Shown here one piece after another: positions 51,766-60,105 of a stretch of 64,000 bases of DNA. The translations under genes were made by a program, and so were the position numbers. The DNA comes from Rhodospirillaceae bacterium (GTDB taxonomy: Bacteria > Pseudomonadota > Alphaproteobacteria > Reyranellales > Reyranellaceae), in assembly GCA_009772935.1 (NCBI GenBank), contig WOUR01000020.1, positions 62,001 through 126,000 of the forward strand, in the 5' to 3' direction. The notes beneath the pieces are model-generated. The model made no database searches and had not been told where the DNA came from. It worked only from the letters and a program-made list of their open reading frames with translations. How positions within the stretch are numbered: position 1 is the first letter of the stretch; each line of letters opens with the position of its first letter.

Positions 51766-53400
51766 CTATTTCGGTGTCGAGATCGTCACTTCCTTCGAGG
51801 TGATGAACTCCAGCAGCACCGGCACACCTTTCTGGGTCTGCTCGATGCCGCGCTTGATCGCCGGGATGATGTCCTCCGGCTTGGTGATGCGCTCGCCATA
51901 GCCGCCGAAGGCGCGCGCCATGGCGGCATAGTCGCCGGAGATGTCGGTCGAACGGTACTTCTCCGTCGACACCTTCATGATGTGCAGCTCGATCGCCATC
52001 GAGAAGTTGTTGAGCAGGATCGACATGATCGGAATGCGCTCGCGCACCGCCGTCTCGAAATCCATGCCGGTGAAGCCGATGGCTGCATCGCCCCACACGT
52101 TGATGCAGAGCTTGCCGGGGCAGGCGAGCTTGGCGCCCATGGCGAGGCCGAGCCCGTAGCCCAGCTGCGTGGTCTTGCCCCAGCCGATATAGGTGTGCGG
52201 CGCCGTCGTCTTCCAGAACGGCGACAGCTGGTCGCGAGGGCTGCCCGCGTCGTGGGTGATGATCGTGTTGGCCTTGTCGACCGTGTGCTGGAGATCCCAG
52301 AGCACGCGATAGGGATTGAGCGGCGCCTCGTCGTTGGTGAGCTTGGGCATCCACTCCTTGAGCCACGCGTCGGCGATCGGCTTGATCTCCGCCACGACCG
52401 GCGCGGCATCGCGTTTCTTGCCCCCGACCAGCTTGCTGCATTCATCGATCATGGCGCGGAGCGCCAACTTCGCATCGCCGATCAGGCCGTATTGGCAGCG
52501 CACGTCCTTGTTGAGATGGTTTGGATCGAGCGTGGTGTGGATCACCGTCTTGCCCTTCGGCATCGAGATGCCGAAGTTCGTCTCGGTGAATGAGCAGCCG
52601 ACCCCGAACAGCACGTCGCACGTGTCGAGGAAGTGCCGGACCTGCCGCGGATAGGCACGACCGCCCGAGCCCAGCGACAGCGGATGGGTCTCGTCGAAGC
52701 TGCTCTTGCCCTGCAGCGAGGTGCACACGGGAATGGCCAGCAGCTCGGCAAGTTCCTTCAGCTCGTCATAGGCCTCGGCCCAGTGCACGCCGTGGCCGGC
52801 GTAGATGACGGGGCGCTTGGCCTCGACCAGCACCTTGGCGGCTTCCTTCACGGCGGCCGGATCGGGACCGTAGCGCGTCGGCTTGATCGGCTCGTAGGTC
52901 AGCGGATCGGGCGCGTCCTCGCCGTTGGCCTCCGCCGGGAACTCGATGATGACCGGCGAGCCGCGACCGTTGCGCAGCAGGCTGAAGGCCCGGCGCATGA
53001 CGTTCTCGATGTCGGCGCCCGAGGTGATCGGCTCGGCGTGCTTGGCGACATGCGCCATGGTGATGGTCGAGTTGAAGTTCGGCGGCACGTGCGCGATGCG
53101 GCGCGGATAGCCCGCCGGGATGACCAGTAGCGGTACCGATTCGCCGTAGGCCTGGGCGACGCCGCCATAGGCGTTCTCCGAGCCCGGGCCGCTCTGCATG
53201 CAGAACACGCCCATCTTGCGGCCCTTAGTCATGCGCGACATGGCGTCGGCCATGTGCAGGCCGATACGCTCCTGGCGTACGATGATCGGCCGGATGTCGA
53301 TCGCGGCGCAGTGCTCGATCAGGTGGTTGACGGGATAAGCGAAGAGATACTCGACCCCCTCGCGCTTCAGGATTTCGGCGACGGCCGGGCCGGTCTTCAT
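51766..53400 (-). CDS. Thiamine diphosphate-requiring enzyme, acetolactate synthase-like
   Basis: A 544-residue three-domain TPP enzyme. Glu44 in VRQERIGLHMADAMSR is the cofactor-activating residue; GPGSENAYGGVAQAYGESVPLLVI is the Pyr-domain core; the middle domain has VIYAGHGVHWAEA; and VWGDAAIGFTGMDFETAVRERIPIMSILLNN near 440-470 is the GDG-N (here GDA) diphosphate motif. The group is related to acetolactate synthase, glyoxylate carboligase and oxalyl-CoA decarboxylase but is usually annotated only as a TPP-requiring enzyme. Its gene lies 22 bases upstream of the selenoprotein gene in the minus-strand run. Confidence 0.88.
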   Translation of the reverse strand: MKTGPAVAEILKREGVEYLFAYPVNHLIEHCAAIDIRPIIVRQERIGLHMADAMSRMTKGRKMGVFCMQSGPGSENAYGGVAQAYGESVPLLVIPAGYPRRIAHVPPNFNSTITMAHVAKHAEPITSGADIENVMRRAFSLLRNGRGSPVIIEFPAEANGEDAPDPLTYEPIKPTRYGPDPAAVKEAAKVLVEAKRPVIYAGHGVHWAEAYDELKELAELLAIPVCTSLQGKSSFDETHPLSLGSGGRAYPRQVRHFLDTCDVLFGVGCSFTETNFGISMPKGKTVIHTTLDPNHLNKDVRCQYGLIGDAKLALRAMIDECSKLVGGKKRDAAPVVAEIKPIADAWLKEWMPKLTNDEAPLNPYRVLWDLQHTVDKANTIITHDAGSPRDQLSPFWKTTAPHTYIGWGKTTQLGYGLGLAMGAKLACPGKLCINVWGDAAIGFTGMDFETAVRERIPIMSILLNNFSMAIELHIMKVSTEKYRSTDISGDYAAMARAFGGYGERITKPEDIIPAIKRGIEQTQKGVPVLLEFITSKEVTISTPK

Positions 53401-53459
53401 TCTGATCTCTCCCTTCTTGTGGACCGCCTCGGTGGCGTTCCCGCTCCGCCCTTCGGATA

Positions 53460-53482
53460 CCTCCCCCGTCTGACGGGGGAGG
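53460..53482. repeat. Intergenic perfect hairpin
   Basis: CCTCCCCCG (53460-53468) pairs perfectly with CGGGGGAGG (53474-53482) around loop TCTGA, followed by CAGGGAGGGGG. It lies in the 111-base gap between the CoxE-like and TPP-enzyme genes. There is no U-tract on either side, so it looks like a dispersed palindrome or mRNA-processing/stabilising hairpin. Confidence 0.55.
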
Positions 53483-53511
53483 CAGGGAGGGGGCTCGCCG
53501 CGGACGCGGTC

Positions 53512-54693
53512 CTACTTGTTCAGTTCCTTCATCGCGCTGTCGAGGCCGCCCAGGGTGAGCGGGAACATGCGGTTGCTGGTCAGCTGCTGCAGCAGCTGGA
53601 TCGACGGGGTGTAGCTCCAGTGCCGTTCCGGCACCGGGTTCAGCCACGCCATGCTGCGATAGGTGTCGGCCACGCGCTGGATCCAGACCTGACCCGCTTC
53701 CTCGTTCCAGTGCTCCACCGAGCCGCCGGGATAGGCGATCTCGTAGGGGCTCATCGACGCGTCACCGACGAACAGCACCTTGTAGTCGGGCGGGTAGGTG
53801 TGGAGCATCTGCGCCGTCGAGAAGGTGTCGACGTGACGGCGGCGGTTGTCCTTCCACAGCTTCTCGTAGAGGCAGTTGTGGAAGTAGAAGAACTCGAGGT
53901 GCTTGAATTCCGAACGGGCCGCCGAGAACAGCTCCTCGCAGACCCGGATGTGCGCGTCCATCGAGCCGCCGATGTCGAACAGGATCAGCAGCTTCACCTT
54001 GTTGCGCCGCTCCGGCACCATCTTGATGTCGAGATAGCCCGCATTGCGCGCCGTCGAGCGGATCGTGTCCGGCATGTCGAGTTCGACCTCGGCACCTTCT
54101 CGCGCGAACTTGCGCAGGCGGCGCAGCGCGATCTTGATGTTGCGCGTGCCGATCTCGACCGTGTCGTCGAGGTTCTTGTACTCGCGCTTGTCCCACACCT
54201 TGACGGCGCGGCCCTCGCGGCCCTTGTCCTGGCCGATGCGCACGCCCTCGGGATTGAACCCGTAGGCGCCGAAAGGCGAGGTCCCGGCCGTGCCAATCCA
54301 CTTGCTGCCGCCCTGGTGACGCTTCTGCTGCTCCTCAAGCCGCTTCTTGAGCGTCTCCATGAGTTTTTCCCAGCCGCCCATCGACTCGATCTGCTTCTTC
54401 TCCTCCTCGGTGAGAAGCTTCTCGGCCAGCTTGCGCAGCCATTCCTCGGGAATCTCGGCGGAGACGCCTTCGGCCGGCAGCGCTTCGAGCCCCTTGAAGA
54501 CGGTGCCGAAAACGCGGTCGAACTTGTCGAGGTTGCGCTCGTCCTTCACCAGCGCGGCGCGCGACAGATAGTAGAAGTCGTCGACGCTGTAGTCGGCGAC
54601 ACCCTTGTCCATCGCCTCCATCAGGGCGAGATATTCCTTGATGGAGACCGGCAGCTTGGCGTTACGCAGTTCGAGGAAGAAATTCACGAACAT
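53512..54693 (-). CDS. VWA domain protein, CoxE-like
   Basis: A 393-residue cytoplasmic protein. The N-terminal half (LRNAKLPVSIKEYLALMEAM, EEWLRKLAEKLLTEEEKKQIESMGG) is the CoxE-like helical region; the C-terminal half is a von Willebrand A domain with MIDAS motif DIGGSMDAH near residue 240 and LFVGDASMSPYE near 325. In carbon monoxide dehydrogenase systems CoxE works with the CoxD AAA ATPase to mature the molybdenum centre. The CoxD/MoxR-like gene lies 22 bases upstream and a molybdenum hydroxylase is encoded further down the same strand, so a maturation role is a fair inference. Confidence 0.9.
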   Translation of the reverse strand: MFVNFFLELRNAKLPVSIKEYLALMEAMDKGVADYSVDDFYYLSRAALVKDERNLDKFDRVFGTVFKGLEALPAEGVSAEIPEEWLRKLAEKLLTEEEKKQIESMGGWEKLMETLKKRLEEQQKRHQGGSKWIGTAGTSPFGAYGFNPEGVRIGQDKGREGRAVKVWDKREYKNLDDTVEIGTRNIKIALRRLRKFAREGAEVELDMPDTIRSTARNAGYLDIKMVPERRNKVKLLILFDIGGSMDAHIRVCEELFSAARSEFKHLEFFYFHNCLYEKLWKDNRRRHVDTFSTAQMLHTYPPDYKVLFVGDASMSPYEIAYPGGSVEHWNEEAGQVWIQRVADTYRSMAWLNPVPERHWSYTPSIQLLQQLTSNRMFPLTLGGLDSAMKELNK

Positions 54694-54715
54694 CGCGTTC
54701 TCCTCTTCGCAGACG

Positions 54716-55564
54716 TTACTGGCGCTGCTCCCGCCGCGCCATGAAGGCCAGACGCTCGAACAGGTGCACGTCCTGCTCGTTCTTCAGCAGCGCGCCGTGG
54801 AGCGGCGGAATGAGCTGCTTGGAGTCCTTGGAGCGCAGCGATTCCGGCGACATGTCCTCGACCATCAGGAGCTTCAGCCAGTCGAGCAGCTCGGAGGTCG
54901 ACGGCTTCTTCTTGAGGCCGGGGACTTCGCGGATGTCATAGAACACGTTCAGCGCCTCGCGCAGCAGGTTGCGCTGCAGGTCGGGGAAGTGGACGTCGAC
55001 GATCTGCGTCATCGTCTCGCGGTCGGGGAAGCGGATGTAGTGGAAAAAGCAGCGGCGCAGGAAGGCGTCCGGCAGTTCCTTCTCGTTGTTCGAGGTGATC
55101 ATCACGATCGGGCGCTGCTCCGCCTTGATCGTCTGCTGCGTCTCGTAGACGTAGAACTGCATGCGATCGAGTTCGAGCAGCAGGTCGTTCGGGAACTCGA
55201 TGTCGGCCTTGTCGATCTCGTCGATCAGCAGGATCGGCCGCGTCTCGGCGGTGAAGGCCTCCCACATCTTGCCGCGCTTGATGTAGTTGCCGATGTCCTT
55301 CACGCGCTCGTCGCCCAGCTGGCTGTCGCGCAGACGCGAGACCGCGTCGTACTCGTACAGGCCCTGCTGCGCCTTGGTGGTCGACTTGATGTGCCACTCG
55401 ATGATCGGGGCGTTGAGCGCCTTGGCGACTTCATGCGCCAAGACCGTCTTACCGGTGCCGGGCTCACCCTTGATCAGCAGCGGACGCTGCAGCGCGATGG
55501 ACGCATTCACCGCCACGCGCAGGTCGTCGCTGGCAACATAGGAGTCGGTACCGGTAAATTTCAT
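54716..55564 (-). CDS. MoxR-family AAA+ ATPase, CoxD-like
   Basis: A 282-residue AAA ATPase. Walker A is GEPGTGKT near residue 35, Walker B LLIDEIDKAD near 110, sensor 1 ITSNNEKELPDAF near 155 and the arginine finger FLRRCFFHYIRFPD; the C-terminal lid continues to ARREQRQ. ATG 55564 (KFTGTDSYVASDDL) is chosen over an upstream extension that has no homology. MoxR proteins act with VWA partners as chaperones for metal enzyme assembly. Paired here with the CoxE-like gene. Confidence 0.92.
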   Translation of the reverse strand: MKFTGTDSYVASDDLRVAVNASIALQRPLLIKGEPGTGKTVLAHEVAKALNAPIIEWHIKSTTKAQQGLYEYDAVSRLRDSQLGDERVKDIGNYIKRGKMWEAFTAETRPILLIDEIDKADIEFPNDLLLELDRMQFYVYETQQTIKAEQRPIVMITSNNEKELPDAFLRRCFFHYIRFPDRETMTQIVDVHFPDLQRNLLREALNVFYDIREVPGLKKKPSTSELLDWLKLLMVEDMSPESLRSKDSKQLIPPLHGALLKNEQDVHLFERLAFMARREQRQ

Positions 55565-55642
55565 GGTGCAAAATCCAAATTTCACTGTGGTTAACGTCAC
55601 CCTAGAGGGGCGATTTCGGGCCAGCAAGGCCGCGCGGGCAGT

Positions 55643-56338
55643 TCAGCCGCCCGCGCGGACGATGAAATAGACCAAAGCCGCACAGGCGAGCAGGATAGAC
55701 ATCGCAAGGCGGCTCGACGCGAAGGCGAGCCGCGGTGAGGGCGCACCCGGCTCGACCGCCTGGTCGATGCGTTTGCGGCCGGTGATCATGGGGCCAATCA
55801 GGTTGCGCCTCTTCCAGACGAGGTAGAGCACCACGGCGGCAATATGGACCGCCACCAGGACGAGCAGGACGTTGATCCACCAGGTATGAAAATCGGTGGC
55901 CCGCTCGACCCACTTGTCGGCGACCTTGAGGGCAAGCGGCCCGTTGACCATGCCGGTGTCGGTGTCGGCCGTGAACAATCCGGTCACGACCTGGGCAAGA
56001 ACGGCGAATATCAGGACGAGGACCATCACGCCCCCGAGCGGATTGTGCCCCACGTCGCGCGGACCTTCCTTGCGGAACAAGTGTGCGACATGGGTGAACG
56101 CCGCCGCTGGGTCCTTGAGGAAGCTGGCGAAGCGCGCGGTGGTGCTGCCGACGAAGCCCCAGGCGAGGCGGAAGAGCAGCAGGGTCAGGATGCCGTAGCC
56201 CGACCAGAAATGGAGCTGCATCCAGTCGCCGCCTGCCCGCCCGCTAAAGTACGAGGTCGCCATCAGGGCAACCAGCACCCAGTGAAACAGGCGGACGGGC
56301 ACGTCCCAGACGAGCATCTTGTCGTTCTTGCCGGCCAT
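55643..56338 (-). CDS. Cytochrome b561/b6-domain membrane protein
   Basis: A 231-residue diheme b-type cytochrome. VWDVPVRLFHWVLVALM begins the first helix with a heme-ligating His, HFWSGYGILTLLLFRLAWGFVG contains the second, and HTWWINVLLVLVAVHIAAVVLYLVWKRRNLIGPMITGRK a further pair. About five transmembrane helices, the last near AMSILLACAALVYFIVRAGG. Such proteins move electrons between quinones and periplasmic cytochromes. A cytochrome c-prime gene lies divergent 201 bases away and is a common genomic partner. Confidence 0.9.
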   Translation of the reverse strand: MAGKNDKMLVWDVPVRLFHWVLVALMATSYFSGRAGGDWMQLHFWSGYGILTLLLFRLAWGFVGSTTARFASFLKDPAAAFTHVAHLFRKEGPRDVGHNPLGGVMVLVLIFAVLAQVVTGLFTADTDTGMVNGPLALKVADKWVERATDFHTWWINVLLVLVAVHIAAVVLYLVWKRRNLIGPMITGRKRIDQAVEPGAPSPRLAFASSRLAMSILLACAALVYFIVRAGG

Positions 56339-56539
56339 CGGTCATCATCTCCCTGCGAGGCCCCAGAATAGTCGAGTCACCATGGCTGTAGGCAAGGACC
56401 TGGCCGAAGGCACCACACGCAGTCGTGATGGATCGTGGCCCACCTGCCCGTTCGCTTTCCGCGCCAACCTCTGCAACATAGCCGACGTTGGCGAGGCATA
56501 AATTGCCAGTCGACCGTTAGAATCAAAGGGGATGGGCCT

Positions 56540-56995
56540 ATGAGGAAGACTTTGGTGGTGGCGTTGGTCGGCGCGTTGGCGGCCGGTGCAATGGTGGGCG
56601 GCGCGACGATCGCGATGGCCCAGGGTGACGTGATCGCCCAGCGCAAGGACAACCGCAAGCAGACCGCCGCCGCGATGCGCGCCATCAAGGCGATCGTCGA
56701 TGCCAAGGGCCCGACCGCCCCTGCCGTCGAGCAGGCCGCAAAGCTCAAGACGCTCGAAGCGTCCTTCGTGAAGATGTTCCCGGCCGGCTCCGACAAGGGC
56801 GAGACCCGTGCCCTTCCGGCCGTGTGGACCGACTGGGCAGGCTTCGAAGCCGCCAGCAAGGCTGCGGATGCCGCTTACGACAAGCTCGCGGTGGCAGCCG
56901 GTTCGGGCAATGCCGAAGCGCTCGCGACAGCCTTTGCCGATACCGGCAAGACCTGCGGCGCCTGCCACCAGAAGTTCCAGGCAAAGGCCAACTAG
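56540..56995 (+). CDS. Cytochrome c-prime (class II cytochrome c)
   Basis: A 151-residue periplasmic four-helix-bundle cytochrome. Signal peptide RKTLVVALVGALAAGAMVGG to about AMAQ; heme motif CGACH at 139-143 near the C terminus, as in cytochromes c-prime; early QRKDNRKQTAAAMRAIKAIV helix and FPAGSDKGETRALPAVWTDWAGFEAA are typical. It binds NO or CO or carries electrons, often from the b561-type partner encoded divergently. ATG 56540 follows AAAGGGG. A hairpin terminator follows the stop. Confidence 0.93.
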   Translation: MRKTLVVALVGALAAGAMVGGATIAMAQGDVIAQRKDNRKQTAAAMRAIKAIVDAKGPTAPAVEQAAKLKTLEASFVKMFPAGSDKGETRALPAVWTDWAGFEAASKAADAAYDKLAVAAGSGNAEALATAFADTGKTCGACHQKFQAKAN

Positions 56996-57016
56996 CCTAT
57001 CCGCTCCAACCGACGT

Positions 57017-57044
57017 GAAGGGAGACGCACTTCCGTCTCCCTTT
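57017..57044. terminator. Hairpin terminator between convergent genes
   Basis: GAAGGGAGACG (57017-57027) pairs with CGTCTCCCTTT (57034-57044), ten Watson-Crick pairs plus one G-T, loop CACTTC. It sits between the cytochrome c-prime stop (56995) and the convergent TetR stop (57052). T residues at the end of the right arm give a short U-tract on the plus strand. Confidence 0.6.
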
Positions 57045-57051
57045 CATGGGC

Positions 57052-57702
57052 TCAGGCGGCCGCCGGAGACGGGCCGGGTCCGGTGAGCGCCTGCTGCACG
57101 ATCGCCTCGGCCGTGAAGCGCCAGGCCCGCGACGCGTGCATCGGCGATAGACGCTGGCGCTCGCGCATGTTCATCCAGCTATCGAGACCGAAGGTGCGAT
57201 CGAGCGAATCGAGCGCATGATCGCGCGAGTCTGGATCGAGCGCTTCGAGTTCAACTGCGAACCACGCAGCGATTCGCTCGCGCAGAATGCCGCGCAGATG
57301 CGCCAGACCGGCACCAACAGCCGGTGCCGCACGCCGGACCCGCTCGGCGAAGTGCCAGACCGGCAGCCATTCCTCAAACAGTTGAGCACGATCCGAAACC
57401 AGAAGCGCGATGCGGCTGGCAAGCGGTGCCGCGCTGTCCACCTGCCGGTCCGGCCCGAAGGCGCGGCTGACAGCGAGCTCGAAGGCGGCGGCATAGAGAT
57501 CGGAAAGGCGGATGAAATGCTGGAAGAGCGTCCGGCTCGAGAGGCCGGCGATGGTTGCAATGGCACCGGACGTCGGCTCTGCATCGCCTGCCTGGATAAG
57601 ATCCAGGGTCGCCTGGATCAGGGATCGACGAACTCGCTGGCTTTGCACGATGCGCTCGTCCCGTGAGCGCGACACATCAACCGCGAATCCGACGATCTTC
57701 AT
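57052..57702 (-). CDS. TetR/AcrR family transcriptional regulator
   Basis: A 216-residue regulator. The N-terminal helix-turn-helix spans about 22-70 (RVRRSLIQATLDLIQAGDAEPTSGAIATIAGLSSRTLFQHFIRLSDLYAAAF), where SSRTLFQHF is the recognition helix. The C-terminal all-helical part binds an unknown ligand. The unusually AT-rich gap upstream holds related TGCAAAAATGCA/TGCATTTTTCATGC sequences that could be operators. The likely target is not clear; it is separated from both neighbours. Confidence 0.88.
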   Translation of the reverse strand: MKIVGFAVDVSRSRDERIVQSQRVRRSLIQATLDLIQAGDAEPTSGAIATIAGLSSRTLFQHFIRLSDLYAAAFELAVSRAFGPDRQVDSAAPLASRIALLVSDRAQLFEEWLPVWHFAERVRRAAPAVGAGLAHLRGILRERIAAWFAVELEALDPDSRDHALDSLDRTFGLDSWMNMRERQRLSPMHASRAWRFTAEAIVQQALTGPGPSPAAA

Positions 57703-57769
57703 TGGAAACCAACAGAAAGAGATTTGCTTCAGTTAATCAACTCTAACATCCGCAGATTATCGTGTAACT

Positions 57770-57825
57770 TGCAAAAATGCATATCACAAAAATTGTAGAT
57801 CCAAGAATCACTGCATTTTTCATGC
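57770..57825. repeat. AT-rich inverted repeats upstream of the TetR gene
   Basis: AAAAATGCA (57773-57781) is the exact inverted complement of TGCATTTTT (57812-57820). The left copy lies in the small palindrome TGCAAAAATGCA (57770-57781) and the right in GCATTTTTCATGC (57813-57825). The copies are centred about 90 bases upstream of the TetR start, a possible autoregulatory operator. Confidence 0.4.
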
Positions 57826-57942
57826 TTTAGATAGGCATTTTTGGGTGATCTGAAATTGCAGACATCCAGCAATTATGCCTCTCCCACAGCCCGCACCGGC
57901 GCTGTGCTACACGCATTTCGACAAGACGCCCTGTGAAACTTG

Positions 57943-58080
57943 AAAATACGAAAGGCCGATCGCTTGGGGAACGACCGGCCTTCCTTATAAGCCCGCCTGG
58001 GTGTGGGGTAATCGAAGCCCTAGGGTGTGTGGGAAGGGGCTTCGATTGAGCGGCTTGGGAGGCCGCCGGCGGGCTGTCTG
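57943..58080 (-). ncRNA. Candidate structured small RNA with intrinsic terminator
   Basis: Three helices nest perfectly: P1 57990-57997 with 58068-58075 (AGCCCGCC/GGCGGGCT), P2 58010-58020 with 58037-58047 (11 pairs, AATCGAAGCCC arm) and P3 58050-58054 with 58062-58066. P2 and P3 sit side by side inside P1, a three-way junction. Just beyond, 57952-57962 and 57972-57982 form a hairpin (one mismatch) which on the minus strand is followed by TTTCGTATTTT, an intrinsic terminator. This favours a minus-strand transcript of about 130 bases starting upstream of 58080. I could not match it to 6S, SRP, tmRNA or RNase P. Promoter not identified. Confidence 0.5.
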
Positions 58081-58262
58081 CATTTCCGTAAAATCACTCT
58101 AACACGGCTTTAAGACCCGGTTAGTTGCAATATTGCATATCTCCTTTCGACCCCTCCGTCAAAAGACCAACATTTCTTGAACACCAGCGTTCTCAGATAA
58201 TCAAAAAAGGGGATGCAGGTCACGCAACGACAGGTGCGGCGACGATGCTCCCTGAGCTTCAA

Positions 58263-59126
58263 TCACCCGGACCTTCGGGCCAGATCCTCAATTTCCGAAA
58301 GAACCGGTCGCAAATGCTCGCGAAAGCGCTCGGGATCTTCACTCATCGGAAAGTGCCCAAGGCCCGGCATAATCGTGCATCTGGCGCCCGGCACCAGAGC
58401 GGCAACCTCCTCAGTCTCGGCGGGCGAGCAGGAATAGTCATATTCACCCGTCAGCAGGAACAGCGGACAACGACGGGCATCGATTGTAGCGACGCGCTGG
58501 CGAAGGTCGCCGTCGACCTTGTAGAAATGAAGATCGCCTTTAAACACGCCCGGGCCGCCCTGCATGTAATGCCAGAGAGTTTCCCAGCGATGAACAGCCG
58601 GCGCGTCGGGCCCGACGAGCCCCGACACGATGCCGGCACACACTTCGCCACCGTGGACATCGGCATGATGCAGCCAGTCAGTATCGTAGTAGGGCGCAAC
58701 ATGCGCCGACGCCTGCAGGCCGATCAGCGCGCGGAAACGATCGGCATGCGTTGCGGCGAGGTTGAGGACGACGCGACCGCCGATCGAACAGCCCATCACC
58801 ACCGGACGCTGCAACGACATCGCGTCGGCGAAGGCCACAACGAACCCGGTATAGAAATCCCGTGTCAGCCGGTATTCCTCGCGCTCGAACCCTGGCGGCG
58901 GCGAGGATTTGCCATGCCAGGGCATGTCGAAGGCGATGACGCGAAAGCGCCTGGTGACCTCGGCGTCGTTCAGCACGCCGCGATACTGCCGGCCGTCGGC
59001 GCCGGCCGTGTGGAGGCAGATCAGCGGAATCCCCTCACCGGCCTCCTCGAAGTAGACGCGATAGCGCCTGCCGTCGAAATCGAGCGACAGGTATCGGCCG
59101 ACGATCGGCTCGATCCCCGCGGTCAT
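58263..59126 (-). CDS. Alpha/beta hydrolase
   Basis: A 287-residue alpha/beta-fold hydrolase. The oxyanion segment is LHTAGADGRQYR near residue 39, AFDMPWHGKS near 65-74, nucleophile Ser114 in MGCSIGGRV, Asp229 in TGEYDYSC and His257 in GLGHFPMSE complete the triad. The fold and motif spacing resemble haloperoxidase/ester or C-C bond hydrolases. It overlaps the upstream SCP2-like gene by four bases, so the two act together; a sterol-like or acyl substrate is possible. It may be transcribed into the RNA-bearing gap downstream. Confidence 0.9.
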   Translation of the reverse strand: MTAGIEPIVGRYLSLDFDGRRYRVYFEEAGEGIPLICLHTAGADGRQYRGVLNDAEVTRRFRVIAFDMPWHGKSSPPPGFEREEYRLTRDFYTGFVVAFADAMSLQRPVVMGCSIGGRVVLNLAATHADRFRALIGLQASAHVAPYYDTDWLHHADVHGGEVCAGIVSGLVGPDAPAVHRWETLWHYMQGGPGVFKGDLHFYKVDGDLRQRVATIDARRCPLFLLTGEYDYSCSPAETEEVAALVPGARCTIMPGLGHFPMSEDPERFREHLRPVLSEIEDLARRSG

Positions 59127-59503
59127 CGTGCCGCTCCCTTCGGCTGGGCCACCGCACGCGGCGCTTCGAGCACGCCCTTGATGTAAAGCAAGTTCGCCAT
59201 GAGCGGCTGGAGGTCCCCTTCGAATTTCAGGAGCCCGCGGCGGACCAGGGCGAGCAGGTCATGGTCGCCCGGCGCCGGCCGCTTCTGCCAGAACCGCTGC
59301 CAGCTTGCCTCATCGGCACGCAGGGCGAATCGCCAGGACGGCATGACGAAGGGCCCCTCCTCGACCTTTTCGATCCGGCCACGCAGCACATGGACCAGCC
59401 ATGACCGCGGGCGGGCCTCCACCAGGAAGGCAGCCGTCAGATGCCGGCCGCGCCGCACCAGAGCCGCGTCGTCATTCACGAAGCCCGCAAGTTGTTCGAG
59501 CAT
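59123..59503 (-). CDS. SCP2-like small protein
   Basis: A 126-residue protein without a signal peptide. The segments HLTAAFLVEARPRSWLVHVLRGRIEKVEEGPF and LKFEGDLQPLMANLLYIKGVLEAPR resemble the strands and last helix of SCP2 sterol-transfer domains, which bind hydrophobic ligands. The similarity is moderate and by eye. Its stop overlaps the start of the hydrolase gene by four bases (ATGA), suggesting a ligand-binding partner for that hydrolase. Divergent from the Sel1-repeat gene at 59614. Confidence 0.65.
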   Translation of the reverse strand: MLEQLAGFVNDDAALVRRGRHLTAAFLVEARPRSWLVHVLRGRIEKVEEGPFVMPSWRFALRADEASWQRFWQKRPAPGDHDLLALVRRGLLKFEGDLQPLMANLLYIKGVLEAPRAVAQPKGAAR

Positions 59504-59613
59504 GAGTTCCTCCCTCGTTTGCGAGACCTTCGGGTTTCGTGTTTCGGCCTCAATTCCATGCTAGACGAAGCGCCGTCCTGCCAATACCGCCGTGCTTCCC
59601 GGAGGCTTCTTCC

Positions 59614-60105
59614 GTGCATCTCACTCGTTCCGTCCGCGCCGCCCTGCCCCTCGCCATGGCCGCCCTCTTGCTCGCCGCCCAGCCCGCCGCCGCCGGCATG
59701 GAGGAAGCGGTCAAGGCCCTGCAGGCAGGCGATCCCGTGACGGCAGAAAAGGAACTCCAGCTCCTTGCCAAGGAGCGCGACCCGCGCGCCCAGTTCCTGC
59801 TCGGCCTCTACGTCTACGGCAATGCCGAATCGAAGCTGTTCGACATCAACAAGGCGACGCCGCTCCTGCTCGACGCCTCCGAGCGTGGCTATCTGCCGGC
59901 GATGGTGCCGCTGGCCGGCGCCTATGCCGAGGGCAAGGGCGTGCCGAAGAGCCTCTTCGAAGCCTACAAGTGGTGTGCGATCGCCGACCGCTGGAACGTA
60001 CCCAACGCCAACCTGGCGCTTGAGCAGGCAGCCCGCGAACTGCCGGCCGCCGAAGCCGAGAAGGCCAAGGCGGCCGCTCTCGCCTACACGTTCAAGACGA
60101 AATGA
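59614..60105 (+). CDS. Secreted Sel1-repeat protein (short)
   Basis: A 163-residue protein. Start GTG 59614 with GGAGG eight bases upstream gives a clean signal peptide (RAALPLAMAALLLAAQPAAAG). The mature part has two to three Sel1-like repeats, for example PRAQFLLGLYVYGN, ATPLLLDASERGYLPAMVPLAGAYAEGKGVPKS and LFEAYKWCAIADRWN. Sel1 repeats mediate protein-protein contacts, often in envelope stress or assembly. It overlaps the following Sel1-repeat gene by four bases. Confidence 0.85.
   Translation: MHLTRSVRAALPLAMAALLLAAQPAAAGMEEAVKALQAGDPVTAEKELQLLAKERDPRAQFLLGLYVYGNAESKLFDINKATPLLLDASERGYLPAMVPLAGAYAEGKGVPKSLFEAYKWCAIADRWNVPNANLALEQAARELPAAEAEKAKAAALAYTFKTK

Larger units (their letters stand above)
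57703..58262. other. 560-base AT-rich non-coding gap
   Basis: No convincing gene is seen between the TetR and hydrolase starts/ends. Base composition is clearly more AT-rich than the surroundings. The gap holds the repeats near 57770-57825, a three-way-junction RNA candidate (57943-58080) and a 12-base palindrome TGCAATATTGCA at 58126-58137. The composition shift and lack of coding suggest a regulatory or RNA-encoding island. Confidence 0.6.

Noticed and set aside
43022-56338. soxB, soxCD or FAD subunit of the molybdenum hydroxylase within the run
   Set aside because: Every gene in the interval was read; none has metallophosphatase (SoxB), sulfite-oxidase-like (SoxC) or CutM-type FAD motifs.
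57943-58080. Assignment of the structured RNA as 6S, SRP, tmRNA or tRNA
   Set aside because: The three-way junction, lengths and loops do not match those families and none of their conserved motifs (for example GGAAGG of SRP or a TPsiC arm) is present.
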